A stretch of 45,270 nucleotides of DNA from Myxococcota bacterium (GTDB lineage: Bacteria; Myxococcota_A; Polyangia; Fen-1088): NCBI GenBank assembly GCA_025934105.1, contig JAICYS010000013.1:1-45270 (forward strand), read 5' to 3'. Positions 24,949-32,756 of this stretch are shown here, piece by piece. The translations under genes were made by a program, and so were the position numbers. The notes beneath the pieces are model-generated. The model had not been told where the DNA came from, ran no database searches, and saw only the letters and a list, made by a program, of their open reading frames with translations. Each line of letters opens with the position of its first letter. Within the stretch, counting starts at the first letter, position 1.

Positions 24949-25446
24949 ATGACCCACAGCCGCCTCCCCGCGACCGCCGCGCCCGCCGCCGGCAAGACCG
25001 ACGACGACCTCCGCGAGGACGTGGTGTGTCAGCTGGCCTGGGATGAACGGCTGAACGGCGCGCAGATCGGCGTGCAGGTCGCCCACGGCGTGGTCACGCT
25101 GGGCGGCGTGGTCGACGGCTGGATCCAGTACAACGCCGCCGCCGAATCGGCCCATCGCGTCCCGGAGGTGATCGACGTCGCGAACGAGATCCAGGTGCGG
25201 GGGGCTGCGGTGGACGCGCCCGCCGACACCGATCTGGCGGTGGCCGTGAGGCGCGCGCTGGAGTGGGACGCGCGCCTGCCGGGGCGCGGCATCCATTCGA
25301 CCGTGTCCGGCGGCGTCGTCACGCTGGAGGGCTCGATCGCCAGCCTCGCCCAGCGGAGCGAGGCGACGCGCGCGGTGGCGCGCCTGCACGGCGTCCGCCG
25401 CGTCGTGAACCGCCTGCAGGTACCGGTCGAGGGGGAGCAGCCGTGA
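24949..25446 (+). CDS. Two-BON-domain protein
   Basis: 165 residues from ATG 24949. Two BON domains: residues about 20-90 (DDDLREDVVCQLAWDERLNGAQIGVQVAHGVVTLGGVV) and about 95-160 (DTDLAVAVRRALEWDARLPGRGIHSTVSGGVVTLEGSI, then VARLHGVRRVVNRLQVPV). There is no signal peptide, so it is cytoplasmic or membrane-peripheral. BON proteins bind membranes or potassium and are typical stress-regulon members. A truncated usp start is coupled to its stop codon. Confidence 0.8.
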   Translation: MTHSRLPATAAPAAGKTDDDLREDVVCQLAWDERLNGAQIGVQVAHGVVTLGGVVDGWIQYNAAAESAHRVPEVIDVANEIQVRGAAVDAPADTDLAVAVRRALEWDARLPGRGIHSTVSGGVVTLEGSIASLAQRSEATRAVARLHGVRRVVNRLQVPVEGEQP

Positions 25447-25490
25447 CCGTGCTGTGCGCGACCGACCTCTCCGCCCCGGCTCAGCCCTGA
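25443..25490 (+). pseudogene. Remnant first 15 codons of a universal stress protein gene
   Basis: GTG overlapping the BON stop (GTGA) opens the frame VTVLCATDLSAPAQP and stops at 25488. This is the classic Usp N-terminus (compare MKILWATDLS of the intact Usp in this window). The rest is missing: the frame runs straight into the 3' end of the convergent kinase gene. It suggests an ancestral BON-usp operon truncated by a deletion. Confidence 0.55.
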
Positions 25491-26641
25491 GGCGGGCTGT
25501 CGGGGATGGTCACCCGGAACACCGCGCCGCCCGAGGACGGCTCCAGCGAGACGGTGCCCCCGTGCGCCTCGGCGATGCGCCGGCAGAGCGCGAGGCCCAG
25601 GCCGCTCCCCTTGGCCTTGGTGGTGAAGAGAGCCTGAAAGACCTGTTCCCGCAGCTCGGAGGGGATGCCCGGCCCGCCGTCGCGGACCCGCAGCACCGTC
25701 GCGGCCGGCTCGCGGACGGCGTCGACGCGCACGTCGCCGCCGCCGTTCATGGCTTGCCCCGCGTTGATGAGCAGGTTGGTCAGCACGCGCGCGAGCTGGT
25801 CGGGATCGGCGTCGATCGGCAGGCCGGCCGGCACGTCCACGTTCACCGTCACGCCCGGCGGCAGGTGCGCGGCGGGCACGGCCTCCAGCACGAACGCGCG
25901 CGTGTCGATCAGGCGCCGCTTCGGCGGCCGATTCCGCGCCAGCTCGAGAAGGTCGTTGATGGTCCGCCCCGAGCGTTGCACCTCGGTGACGATCTTCTCC
26001 ATGTGCCGCTGGATGCCCGGGTCGTCGATCTTCAGGTTCTCCAGCCGCCGGCTGACCAGAAACGCCGAGCTCTCGACGACGCCCAGCGGGTTGCGCAGCT
26101 CGTGGCCGATTCCGGCCGCGAACTGACCGATGGTGGCCAGCCGCTCGGCGGTTCGGTTCTTGGCCAGCGAGTCCTCGCGGTAGCTCTCCAGCATGATGGC
26201 CAGCTCGATGTCCAGGATCTGGTGGACGGCGGTGAGCATCCGTTCGCGGCGCGGCTCGTCGACGCCCGGCGAAGCCCGCAGCGCCGCGACGGTCTTGACG
26301 CGGATGCGATCCATGGCCGTCAGCATGTACATCTGCGGCAGGTTGATCTGCACGTGCACGCGCCCGATGCGCAGGCGGCGTTCGAAGTACCCGTCGTCGT
26401 GCGGGCCGACGAACAGCTCGTCGATCCAGCGCAGCAGCGACTGCTTGAGGCGGGCGATCTGGGCGGCCCCGCCGGTGATGGCGGCCCGGGCGTCCGGATG
26501 GGCCTCGATGGTGTCGTAGAAGTCGTCGATGATCTCCGCGAAGTGCGGCGCAATCAGCCCGTGCGCCTCGCGAAGGGCGGCGGTCGCGCTTTCGTCGAAC
26601 CCGACGTAAACGATCACCTTCTCGCGGAAGCTATTCAGCAC
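25481..26641 (-). CDS. Globin-coupled histidine kinase 1
   Basis: 386 residues from GTG 26641, chosen because the second globin kinase aligns residue for residue from its own start. Residues about 10-160 are a protoglobin-type sensor: LIAPHFAEIIDDFYDTIEAHPDA, RLKQSLLRWIDELFVGPHDDGY, RLRIGRVHVQINLP with proximal heme His at 96. HisKA box AAGIGHELRNPLGVVESS. HATPase: NLLINAGQAM, DGGPGIPSELREQVFQALFTTK, GSGLGLALCRRIAEAHGG. No membrane segments. Likely senses O2, NO or CO through heme and phosphorylates the NtrC-type regulator of this island. TGTTAGCGT, 7 nt before GTG, suggests housekeeping, leaderless expression. Confidence 0.88.
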   Translation of the reverse strand: MLNSFREKVIVYVGFDESATAALREAHGLIAPHFAEIIDDFYDTIEAHPDARAAITGGAAQIARLKQSLLRWIDELFVGPHDDGYFERRLRIGRVHVQINLPQMYMLTAMDRIRVKTVAALRASPGVDEPRRERMLTAVHQILDIELAIMLESYREDSLAKNRTAERLATIGQFAAGIGHELRNPLGVVESSAFLVSRRLENLKIDDPGIQRHMEKIVTEVQRSGRTINDLLELARNRPPKRRLIDTRAFVLEAVPAAHLPPGVTVNVDVPAGLPIDADPDQLARVLTNLLINAGQAMNGGGDVRVDAVREPAATVLRVRDGGPGIPSELREQVFQALFTTKAKGSGLGLALCRRIAEAHGGTVSLEPSSGGAVFRVTIPDSPPQG

Positions 26642-26648
26642 GACGGTG

Positions 26649-26659
26649 ACGCTAACACG
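26649..26659 (-). promoter_or_regulatory. Extended -10 of globin kinase 1
   Basis: Minus-strand CGTGTTAGCGTC (TGn-TAGCGT), 7 nt before the GTG; sequence and distance are identical to the element before the XRE-cupin gene. Confidence 0.45.
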
Positions 26660-26663
26660 CCGG

Positions 26664-26706
26664 CGCAGGGCTTGCGGCGTCGGCGCCGCGCGACGCAGCT
26701 CCTGCG
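26664..26706 (+). promoter_or_regulatory. Paired enhancer dyads upstream of yceI
   Basis: CGCA-GGGCT-TGCG (26664-26676) and CGCA-GCTCC-TGCG (26694-26706), both perfect, exactly 30 bp apart; the second ends 32 bp before the sigma-54 element. Confidence 0.75.
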
Positions 26707-26738
26707 CGAATCGCGCGGCGGGGGCCGCGGAGGTGCCG

Positions 26739-26754
26739 TGGCATCCGACATGCA
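26739..26754 (+). promoter_or_regulatory. Sigma-54 promoter of yceI
   Basis: TGGCATC-CGAC-ATGCA, 9 of 12 consensus positions with the invariant GG/GC pair; ATG after 12 nt. Confidence 0.6.
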
Positions 26755-26766
26755 CGGATATCGGTC

Positions 26767-27372
26767 ATGAACACCGAGATCGGCCGGCCGGCGGACCCCA
26801 GGGCCACAGGTTCAGCGCAGCAGGGGTGGGTCATCGACCCGGCGCGCTCGAAGCTGGAGTTCTCACTGCGGCACATCGTCGTCCAGCGCATCCAGGGCCG
26901 TTTCGACCGCTGGGGCGGAAGGTTGTTCGTCGATCGCGACCAGCCCGCCCTGTCGTCGGTCGAGATCTGGATCGACCTCGGCAGCATCACGACCGGGGAC
27001 GCCGAGCGCGACGCCCACGTGCGCTCGGCGGAGTTCCTGGACGTCGCGCAGTTCCCGCGCGCCAAGTTCAGCAGCGGGCTGATCCAGGTGCACGGGCAGG
27101 AGGTGGTCGTCGACGGCCGCCTGGATCTGCACGGCGTCGCGCACGACGTGAACCTCGAGGTCAAGGTCGGCCCGGTCAGCGTCGGCGCGGACGGCCGGGC
27201 GCGCAGCCGCTACCAGGCGCGGGCCGCGATCGATCGGCAATCGTTCGGCTTGCACTGGAACCAGGACCTGGACATGGGCGGCGTGGTGGTGGGCGACGAG
27301 GTGGAGATCGACGCCACGATCGAGCTCGTGCCGGTCGACGACACCCCCCGGGCCGAGCCCCCCCGCGGATGA
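26767..27372 (+). CDS. YceI-family lipid-binding-like protein, cytoplasmic form
   Basis: 201 residues. YceI lipocalin-like barrel: WVIDPARSKLEFSLRHIVVQRIQGRFDRW, VEIWIDLGSITTGDAERDAHVRSAEFLDVAQFPRAKF, RLDLHGVAHDVNLEV, RQSFGLHWNQDL, VGDEVEIDATIELV. There is no signal peptide, unlike classical periplasmic YceI. YceI proteins bind isoprenoids or fatty acids and are often stress- or pH-induced. Its stop overlaps the start of the glgP remnant (ATGA). Sigma-54 promoter and enhancer pair lie directly upstream. Confidence 0.85.
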   Translation: MNTEIGRPADPRATGSAQQGWVIDPARSKLEFSLRHIVVQRIQGRFDRWGGRLFVDRDQPALSSVEIWIDLGSITTGDAERDAHVRSAEFLDVAQFPRAKFSSGLIQVHGQEVVVDGRLDLHGVAHDVNLEVKVGPVSVGADGRARSRYQARAAIDRQSFGLHWNQDLDMGGVVVGDEVEIDATIELVPVDDTPRAEPPRG

Positions 27373-27907
27373 GCCCGCGGGCGGTCGCTCCGCCGGAGCA
27401 GGTCGAGCTCGCGCTGGACCTGCGCTGGACCTGGAGCCATCGAGCCGATCATCCGTGGCGCGCGCGGGACCCGGACACCCGGAGGCGCTCGCCAACCGGT
27501 GGCTGCTGCTGCGGGCCGTGCCGCCGCCGCGGGCCCGCCTGACGGCGCGCGCGGCGGACCCGCGTTTCGATCGTGGTGGAAGGCGCACTGGACGGGCGCC
27601 CCCGTCGATCGCGGCGAGGCGGCGCGCCCGCTCGCCGACGGAAACGGGCCGGAGCCTCGACGTGGAGGTACTCTTGAACGCGGTGCCCGTGGACGACGTC
27701 TTCGTCGAGCTCTACGCCGACTTGGCCCGGTCGGCCGGCCCGCCGGCGCTGGAGCGGGTCGGCCAGCGGCCCGACCCCAGGTCCGGCTTCCCGTTCCGCG
27801 CGGGGGGCGGCGATTGGGCTCGCGGTCAGGGAACGCCGCGCCGGCGCCCGGCCCCGCCGGTCCCCGTCACGCCGGGAGAGCTCCCGCTCGTCGCAGGGCA
27901 ACGGTGA
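27369..27907 (+). pseudogene. glgP: Gutted alpha-glucan phosphorylase remnant
   Basis: ATG 27369 begins PPEQVELALDLRWTWSHRADHPWRARDPDT, the DUF3417 N-terminus of bacterial alpha-glucan phosphorylases. The continuation PEALANRWLLLRAVPPPRARL is in another frame (shift near 27478). From about 27659, LDVEVLLNAVPVDDVFVELYADLA and TPGELPLVAGQR match the family's extreme C-terminus. Roughly 600 residues of catalytic core are absent. The start and stop still couple to neighbours (ATGA and GTGA overlaps), so an intact gene once sat between yceI and the membrane protein gene. Confidence 0.65.
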
Positions 27908-28737
27908 CGCGCGCCGACCCGCTGGCGCGGCTGGGCGCCGAGCTGGCGCTGGTGCTGGCCACGGCGCTCGCGGCGATTTCGCTGTTCGGGATCTTTTTGC
28001 CCAGCACCTACGCGCGCGAGACGCCGGCGTGGGCGGCGCAGGCGGTCGGGCAGGACTGGTTCGACCTGCTGGTCGCGGTCCCCTGGCTGGCGCTGACGAG
28101 CCGGCGCGCCGACCGTGACGCCGGGACGGGGCGCCTGCTGCTGGCCGGTGGCGTCCTTTACGCCGTGTACGAGCTGGTCATCTACGCCTTCGGCGTCCAC
28201 TTCAACGCGCTCTTCCTGCTTTACTGCGGGACGCTGGGGCTGGCGCTCTTGACGCTGCTGCTGCTGGGCGTCTCCCTGCTGCGGTTCCCGGCGCCCGCCT
28301 GGCCCGCCGCGGGGCCGCCGGTCAAGACCGTGGCCGGGCTGCTGTTCGGGACCGGAGCGCTGTTCGCGTTCCTCTGGCTGGCCGAGATCCTGCCGGCGCT
28401 GGTTCACGGGCAAGCGCCGGCGTCGGTCAGCATCGCCGCCCTCCCCACCAACCCGGTCCACGTCATGGACCTGGCCGTCATCCTGCCCGCGCACGTGGCC
28501 GCCGCGGCCATGCTGTTGCAGCGGCGGCCGGCCGGCGAAGCGCTGGCCACCCTCCTGCTGGCCTTCGGGCTGCTGATGTCGGCGTCCATCGGCGGGATGC
28601 TGCTGGTGATGCGGCTGCGCGCCGTGCCGGCCAGCTCCGGGGTCATCTTGGGGATGGCGGCCCTGGCCGTCGTCGACGGCATGCTGCTGGCGCGCGTCCT
28701 TCGCGCCACCCGGCCTCCGGCGCGCGCCCTGCCGTAA
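27904..28737 (+). CDS. Multi-spanning membrane protein of unknown function
   Basis: 277 residues from GTG 27904, overlapping the glgP remnant's stop (GTGA). Eight hydrophobic segments, including ALVLATALAAISLFGIF, LLLAGGVLYAVYELVIYAFGV, LFLLYCGTLGLALLTLLLLGV and GALFAFLWLAEILPAL. HVMDLAVILPAHVAAAAMLL has His residues in predicted membrane segments. I do not recognise the family. Co-transcription with yceI and position before cydAB suggest a membrane stress role. The TAA stop lies inside the first enhancer dyad of cydA. Confidence 0.6.
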   Translation: MTRADPLARLGAELALVLATALAAISLFGIFLPSTYARETPAWAAQAVGQDWFDLLVAVPWLALTSRRADRDAGTGRLLLAGGVLYAVYELVIYAFGVHFNALFLLYCGTLGLALLTLLLLGVSLLRFPAPAWPAAGPPVKTVAGLLFGTGALFAFLWLAEILPALVHGQAPASVSIAALPTNPVHVMDLAVILPAHVAAAAMLLQRRPAGEALATLLLAFGLLMSASIGGMLLVMRLRAVPASSGVILGMAALAVVDGMLLARVLRATRPPARALP

Positions 28738-28775
28738 GCCCTGCGCGCGCCAGCCGGGGGCGCGCAGGATTTTCG
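28733..28775 (+). promoter_or_regulatory. Paired enhancer dyads upstream of cydAB
   Basis: CGTA-AGCCC-TGCG (28733-28745) and CGCA-GGATT-TTCG (28763-28775), each one mismatch from consensus, exactly 30 bp apart. The distance to the sigma-54-like element is 42 bp, the same as at the activator gene. Confidence 0.5.
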
Positions 28776-28817
28776 CGATCGGGTGTGCCAGGGCCGCGCC
28801 GGCCCGCGCACATCGCT

Positions 28818-28833
28818 CCGCGCGGTTCTTGCA
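28818..28833 (+). promoter_or_regulatory. Weak sigma-54-like element of cydAB
   Basis: CCGCGCG-GTTC-TTGCA keeps the -12 half fully but has CG where the -24 half needs GG, so it is the weakest of the set. It is followed by a 26-nt leader with GAAAGGA before ATG 28860. Confidence 0.35.
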
Positions 28834-28859
28834 GACGCGCACAGGGCGAAAGGACCGAC

Positions 28860-30269
28860 ATGGATTCCGCGCTGGTCGTTCACCGCCTGCATTTCGCGTT
28901 CACCGCCACGTTCCACTACCTGTTCCCGCTGCTCACCATGGGCCTGGCGCCGATGATCGTCGTCCTGAAGCTTCTGGCGCTGAGGCGGCCGGAGGCGCGG
29001 TACGCCGACGCGGCCCGCCTGCTGGCCCGGCTGTTCGCGATCAACTTCGTCTTCGGCGTGGTGACCGGCGTCCCGATGGAGTTCCAGTTCGGCACCAACT
29101 GGTCGCGGTTCTCGAAGTTCGCCGGCGGAGTCATCGGCCAGACGCTGGCGATGGAGGGGATGTTCGCGTTCTTCCTGGAATCGTCGTTCCTGGGCCTGTT
29201 CCTTTTCGGAGAAAAGCGTCTGTCGCCGCGCGCGCACCTGATGTCGGCAGTGGCGGTCTTCGCCGGGTCCTGGCTGTCTGGCTACTTCATCGTCGCGACC
29301 GACGCCTGGATGCAGCACCCGGTCGGCTACAGCATCGGACCGGACGGCGCCGTCCAGCTCGAGAGCCTGTCGGCGCTTCTGCTGAATCGGTGGGCCTTCT
29401 GGCAGTACCTGCACACGATGGGTGGCGCGCTGGTGACCGACGCGTTCGCGACGGCCGGGTTGGGCGCCTACTACGTCCTGCGGACGCATCCCGAGGAGGG
29501 TCCAGCGCCCCGAGGCCTGGCCCCCGGCGCTTCAGGCGAGCTGGGCGCGGCGACCGCGCTGCTGAAGACCGGCGTGGTGGTGGCCGCGCTGGCCAGCTTG
29601 TGGCAGCTCTTCCCCACCGGTGACCGGCAGGGAGCGCTGGTCGCCGAGCATCAACCGGCCACGCTGGCGGCCATGGAGGGGCTGTTCGCGACGCGCCAGC
29701 CGGCGCCGCTGGTGCTGGTCGGGCAGCCCAACGTCGACGAACGGAAGATCGACAACACGCTGGAGGTGCCCGCCGCGCTGAGCTTCCTCACGCACCGGCG
29801 CTGGACGTCGTCGGTGGCCGGTCTGGATCAGTTCCAACCGGAGGCACGCCCCGACAACGTCGGCCTTCTTTACTACAGCTATCACGTGATGGTGGGCCTG
29901 GGGACGGTGTTCATGGCCCTGGCGGCGCTGGCGCTGGTCTGGCTCTGGCGCGGCAAGCTGCTGGGCGCGCGGCGGTTGCTCTGGGCGCTGGTGCTGGCCG
30001 TGCCCCTGCCTTACATCGCCAACACGGCCGGCTGGATGACCGCCGAGATCGGCCGCCAGCCCTGGCTGGTCTACGGCTTGATGCGCACGGCGGCCGGCAC
30101 CTCGCCGCGCGTGTCGGCCGGCAACGCGCTGTTCTCGCTGCTGGGGTTCATGGGTCTTTACGCGCTGCTGTCGATCGTGTTCGTGCTGCTGATGACGCGC
30201 GTGATCGCGCGCGGGTTCGCCCAGCCGTCGGCCGAGCCGGCGCACGTGCTGCGCGACGCCGCCGAGTGA
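28860..30269 (+). CDS. cydA: Cytochrome bd oxidase subunit I
   Basis: 469 residues. HRLHFAFTATFHYLFPLLTMGL carries the N-terminal heme-ligand His. GTNWSRFSKFAGGVIGQTLAMEGMFAFFLESSFLGLFLFGE carries the conserved Glu residues, and NRWAFWQYLHTMGGALVTDAF and PYIANTAGWMTAEIGRQPW follow. The Q-loop is short (between about 245 and 330, with VAEHQPATLAAMEGLF and KIDNTLEVPAALSFL), the CIO-like type. It forms the high-affinity quinol oxidase with CydB, suited to microaerobic or NO-stressed cells. It sits in the globin-kinase island behind an enhancer pair. Confidence 0.93.
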   Translation: MDSALVVHRLHFAFTATFHYLFPLLTMGLAPMIVVLKLLALRRPEARYADAARLLARLFAINFVFGVVTGVPMEFQFGTNWSRFSKFAGGVIGQTLAMEGMFAFFLESSFLGLFLFGEKRLSPRAHLMSAVAVFAGSWLSGYFIVATDAWMQHPVGYSIGPDGAVQLESLSALLLNRWAFWQYLHTMGGALVTDAFATAGLGAYYVLRTHPEEGPAPRGLAPGASGELGAATALLKTGVVVAALASLWQLFPTGDRQGALVAEHQPATLAAMEGLFATRQPAPLVLVGQPNVDERKIDNTLEVPAALSFLTHRRWTSSVAGLDQFQPEARPDNVGLLYYSYHVMVGLGTVFMALAALALVWLWRGKLLGARRLLWALVLAVPLPYIANTAGWMTAEIGRQPWLVYGLMRTAAGTSPRVSAGNALFSLLGFMGLYALLSIVFVLLMTRVIARGFAQPSAEPAHVLRDAAE

Positions 30270-30282
30270 CGAGGAGACGACG

Positions 30283-31332
30283 ATGGTGACGTTCTGGTTC
30301 CTGCTGGTCGCGATCATGCTGGTCGCGTACGTGGTGTTCGACGGCTTCGACCTCGGAGTGGGCGCGATCGCGAAGTGGGTGGCGCGCACACCCGCCGAGC
30401 GCGCGCTGGTCCGCCGCAGCATCGGCCCGGTCTGGGACGCCAACGAGGTCTGGCTGGTGGCGGCGGGCGGCGTCCTGTATTTCGCGTTTCCGCAGCTTTA
30501 CGCCTCGAGCTTCAGCGGGTTTTACCTGCCCCTCATGATGGTGCTCTGGCTGCTGATCGGCCGGGCGCTGGGGCTCGAGCTGCGCAGCCACGCCGGCGAC
30601 GAGCTGCTGGGCCAGTCCTGCGACGCCATCTTCAGCGCGTGCAGCCTGCTGCTGCCGGTGTTCTTCGGCGCCGCGCTGGGCAACGTCATCCGCGGCGTGC
30701 CGCTGGACGCCGAGGGATCGTTCTTCCTGCCGCTCTGGACCAACTTCCGTCCGGGCCGCGATCCCGGCGTGCTCGACTGGTACACGGTGCTGTGCGGCGT
30801 CGTGGCGCTGGTCGCGCTGGCCACGCACGGCGCGCACTTCCTGGCGTTGCGCACCGACGGTCCGGTGAACGCCCGCGCCCGCAGGATCGGACGCGCCGGG
30901 ACCTACGCGCTGCCCGTGTTGACGCTGGCCAGCCTGGCCGCCACCACCGCCGTGCGCCCGACGGTGCTGGACAACTTCCGCCGCGCCCCGACCGGCCTGG
31001 CCATCCCGCTGGTTGTGGCGGTCAGCCTGGCGCTGATGGCCGCCGCCGCCCACCGCGGCCGCGAAAAGCTGGCCTTCGCCGCCTCGGTGGGCTACCTGGC
31101 CAGCATGCTGGCCGGCGCCGCCTTCGCGCTTTACCCCGTGCTGCTCCCCTCGAGTGGTGACCCCGCCCGGTCGCTGACGGTCACCGACGCCGCCGCCGGC
31201 AGCCACGCCATGCGCGTCGCCGCCCTCTGGTGGCCGGTCGCCTTCCTGCTGGTGGCCGCCACCTTCACGTACCTCTACCGGACGTTTCGCGGCAAGCTGT
31301 CCACCGGCGACACCGCCGACGGCTATCACTGA
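30283..31332 (+). CDS. cydB: Cytochrome bd oxidase subunit II
   Basis: 349 residues, 13 bp after cydA with GAGGAGA before the ATG. Characteristic N-terminus FWFLLVAIMLVAYVVFDGFDLGVGA, then SIGPVWDANEVWLVAAGGVLYFAFPQLYASSFSGFYLPLM and about nine helices. A cydX-like peptide is not evident after it. Convergent with the lipoprotein gene at 31336, only 3 bp apart, so no separate terminator is present. Confidence 0.93.
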   Translation: MVTFWFLLVAIMLVAYVVFDGFDLGVGAIAKWVARTPAERALVRRSIGPVWDANEVWLVAAGGVLYFAFPQLYASSFSGFYLPLMMVLWLLIGRALGLELRSHAGDELLGQSCDAIFSACSLLLPVFFGAALGNVIRGVPLDAEGSFFLPLWTNFRPGRDPGVLDWYTVLCGVVALVALATHGAHFLALRTDGPVNARARRIGRAGTYALPVLTLASLAATTAVRPTVLDNFRRAPTGLAIPLVVAVSLALMAAAAHRGREKLAFAASVGYLASMLAGAAFALYPVLLPSSGDPARSLTVTDAAAGSHAMRVAALWWPVAFLLVAATFTYLYRTFRGKLSTGDTADGYH

Positions 31333-31335
31333 GCA

Positions 31336-31947
31336 TCACAGGCCGAGGACGCGGTGGCGATAGTCGTCCAGGCAATAGTCCGTGACGCCTTCGACCTCTT
31401 CTTGCAGGCGGGCCCGACCGCCGCGCGCGAGGACCTCCAGGGAGTCGCCGTCGACGGGGTGCACGACGCAGAGCCCCTCGACCAGGACCGCGTTCGAGCG
31501 CGCGTCCCGCAGCGTCAGCCGCGCCTCGTAAAGGATGCCCACGCCGCTCTGCAGGCCGTTGGCGACGCCCCACCGCGTGGTCTCGACCCGCAACACCAGG
31601 CTCGGGTGCGCGCCTTCGTCCACGTCGTCGGCGTCGAGGATCCGCAGCGCGAAGTGCTTCGCCATGTCGTCGAGAAGCTGCTCCGTGATGGCCTGGGCCG
31701 GGTCGCGCAGGCCGACCGGCTTCAGCCTGGCCTCGTCGATCCCGTCCTCGACGGCCACGGCCAGCGGCCCGAAGATCAGGCCGACGCCGGCCGCGTCCAC
31801 CCGAAAGCGCGGCGCGCGCGCCACCACCCCCGAGATCGACCCCGGCCGCGTCCGCCGCAGCGCCGTCCGGTTCAACTGCAACGGCGGCGCGGTGGCGCAC
31901 CCCAGCGCCAGGGCGCCCGCCAGGAGCAGTCGGCCCGGCCGCCTCAA
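31336..31947 (-). CDS. Lipoprotein of the MNIO cassette
   Basis: 203 residues from a TTG that overlaps the upstream TGA (TTGA). Signal MRRPGRLLLAGALALGC ends in a lipobox. The mature protein has VGLIFGPLAVAVEDGIDEARLKPVGL, then ITEQLLDDMAKHFALRI, SLVLRVETTRWGVANGLQSG and a C-terminal GVTDYCLDDYRHRVLGL with one of only three cysteines. I do not recognise the family. Being coupled to the DUF692 enzyme and its partner, it could be a substrate or a carrier for the modified product; this is speculative. Confidence 0.6.
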   Translation of the reverse strand: MRRPGRLLLAGALALGCATAPPLQLNRTALRRTRPGSISGVVARAPRFRVDAAGVGLIFGPLAVAVEDGIDEARLKPVGLRDPAQAITEQLLDDMAKHFALRILDADDVDEGAHPSLVLRVETTRWGVANGLQSGVGILYEARLTLRDARSNAVLVEGLCVVHPVDGDSLEVLARGGRARLQEEVEGVTDYCLDDYRHRVLGL

Positions 31948-32756
31948 CGCACGCCCTGGGCGCGAAGGGCGCCGGCGGCGGCGAGCCGAACCAGGTCCTC
32001 GCGGCCGCTCGCGTCGCGCGGATCGGCGCCGGCGCCGGCCAGCCGGGCGGCGGTCGCCTCGCCGATCTGCAGGGTCATGACCTCGCCGGAGGGGCGCAGG
32101 ACGTGGACGGCGTGGAAGGCGCCGGCCCGCACGCTCAGACCGGGGTGGGTGTCCAGCGCGGCGGCCCACTCGCGGGGCGGCAGCATGCCCGCCAGCCGCG
32201 ACCGGGCGCTCGCCATCAAGGACGCGACGTCGCGCCCGTAGGCGCCCAGGCGGGCGTGGGACGCCAGCGCCACCGCGGGCGCCGCCGGCAGCGCCTCCGG
32301 AGTCAGCAGCCGTTGGGGGTCGGCGAAGGGACCGCGCAGGCGGTGCAGGATCGCGGCCAGCAGCGGGTCGGGCGCGCGCAGCTCGTTGATCGCGGTTTCG
32401 CCGGCCAGCGCGTCGCGCAGCAGCGCCGCCGACGCACCCGCGATCGGCAGGCTGGCGCGCCGGACGAAGCTCGGGAAGGTGACGGCGAGCTGGCCCAGCG
32501 TCGCGAACCGCGTCGACGCGGGCCGGGCCGCCAGCTCGGGCGAGCGCAGGTAATCCTCGACCCAGGGCCAGGTGCTGCCCGTGACGGCGGAGATGACGCG
32601 GGAGGTGGCGGCGAACGCGTCCGCGAGCGCCTCCAGCAGCTCCGCCAGGACGGCGTCGACCGACACCCGGGCCCGGGCCGGCGTTTGGACGCCGCCCGCC
32701 GCGGCCGGTTGCCTCAACGAGGCGTAGGCGGCCGCGATGTCGCCGCGCGCGCTCAT
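31944..32756 (-). CDS. Putative partner protein of the DUF692 enzyme
   Basis: 270 residues, ATGA overlap with the DUF692 gene and TTGA overlap with the lipoprotein gene. The N-terminal half is helical (VDAVLAELLEALADAFAATSRVISAVTG, FATLGQLAVTFPSFVRRA) and weakly recalls DUF2063/BufC-MbnC partners. The C-terminal half has SGEVMTLQIGEATAARLAGAGADP and a winged-helix-like end. In characterised MNIO systems such a partner binds the precursor peptide. The assignment rests mainly on position and size. Confidence 0.45.
   Translation of the reverse strand: MSARGDIAAAYASLRQPAAAGGVQTPARARVSVDAVLAELLEALADAFAATSRVISAVTGSTWPWVEDYLRSPELAARPASTRFATLGQLAVTFPSFVRRASLPIAGASAALLRDALAGETAINELRAPDPLLAAILHRLRGPFADPQRLLTPEALPAAPAVALASHARLGAYGRDVASLMASARSRLAGMLPPREWAAALDTHPGLSVRAGAFHAVHVLRPSGEVMTLQIGEATAARLAGAGADPRDASGREDLVRLAAAGALRAQGVR

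Noticed and set aside
26641-26755. Longer N-terminus for globin kinase 1 from an ATG at 26755
   Set aside because: It would cover the yceI enhancers and sigma-54 element. The GTG at 26641 aligns with kinase 2 and sits at the leaderless -10 distance.
28738-28859. FNR/Anr box (TTGAT-N4-ATCAA) upstream of cydA
   Set aside because: I looked for one here and in the Usp/kinase 2 gap and saw none; the enhancer dyads explain the region better.
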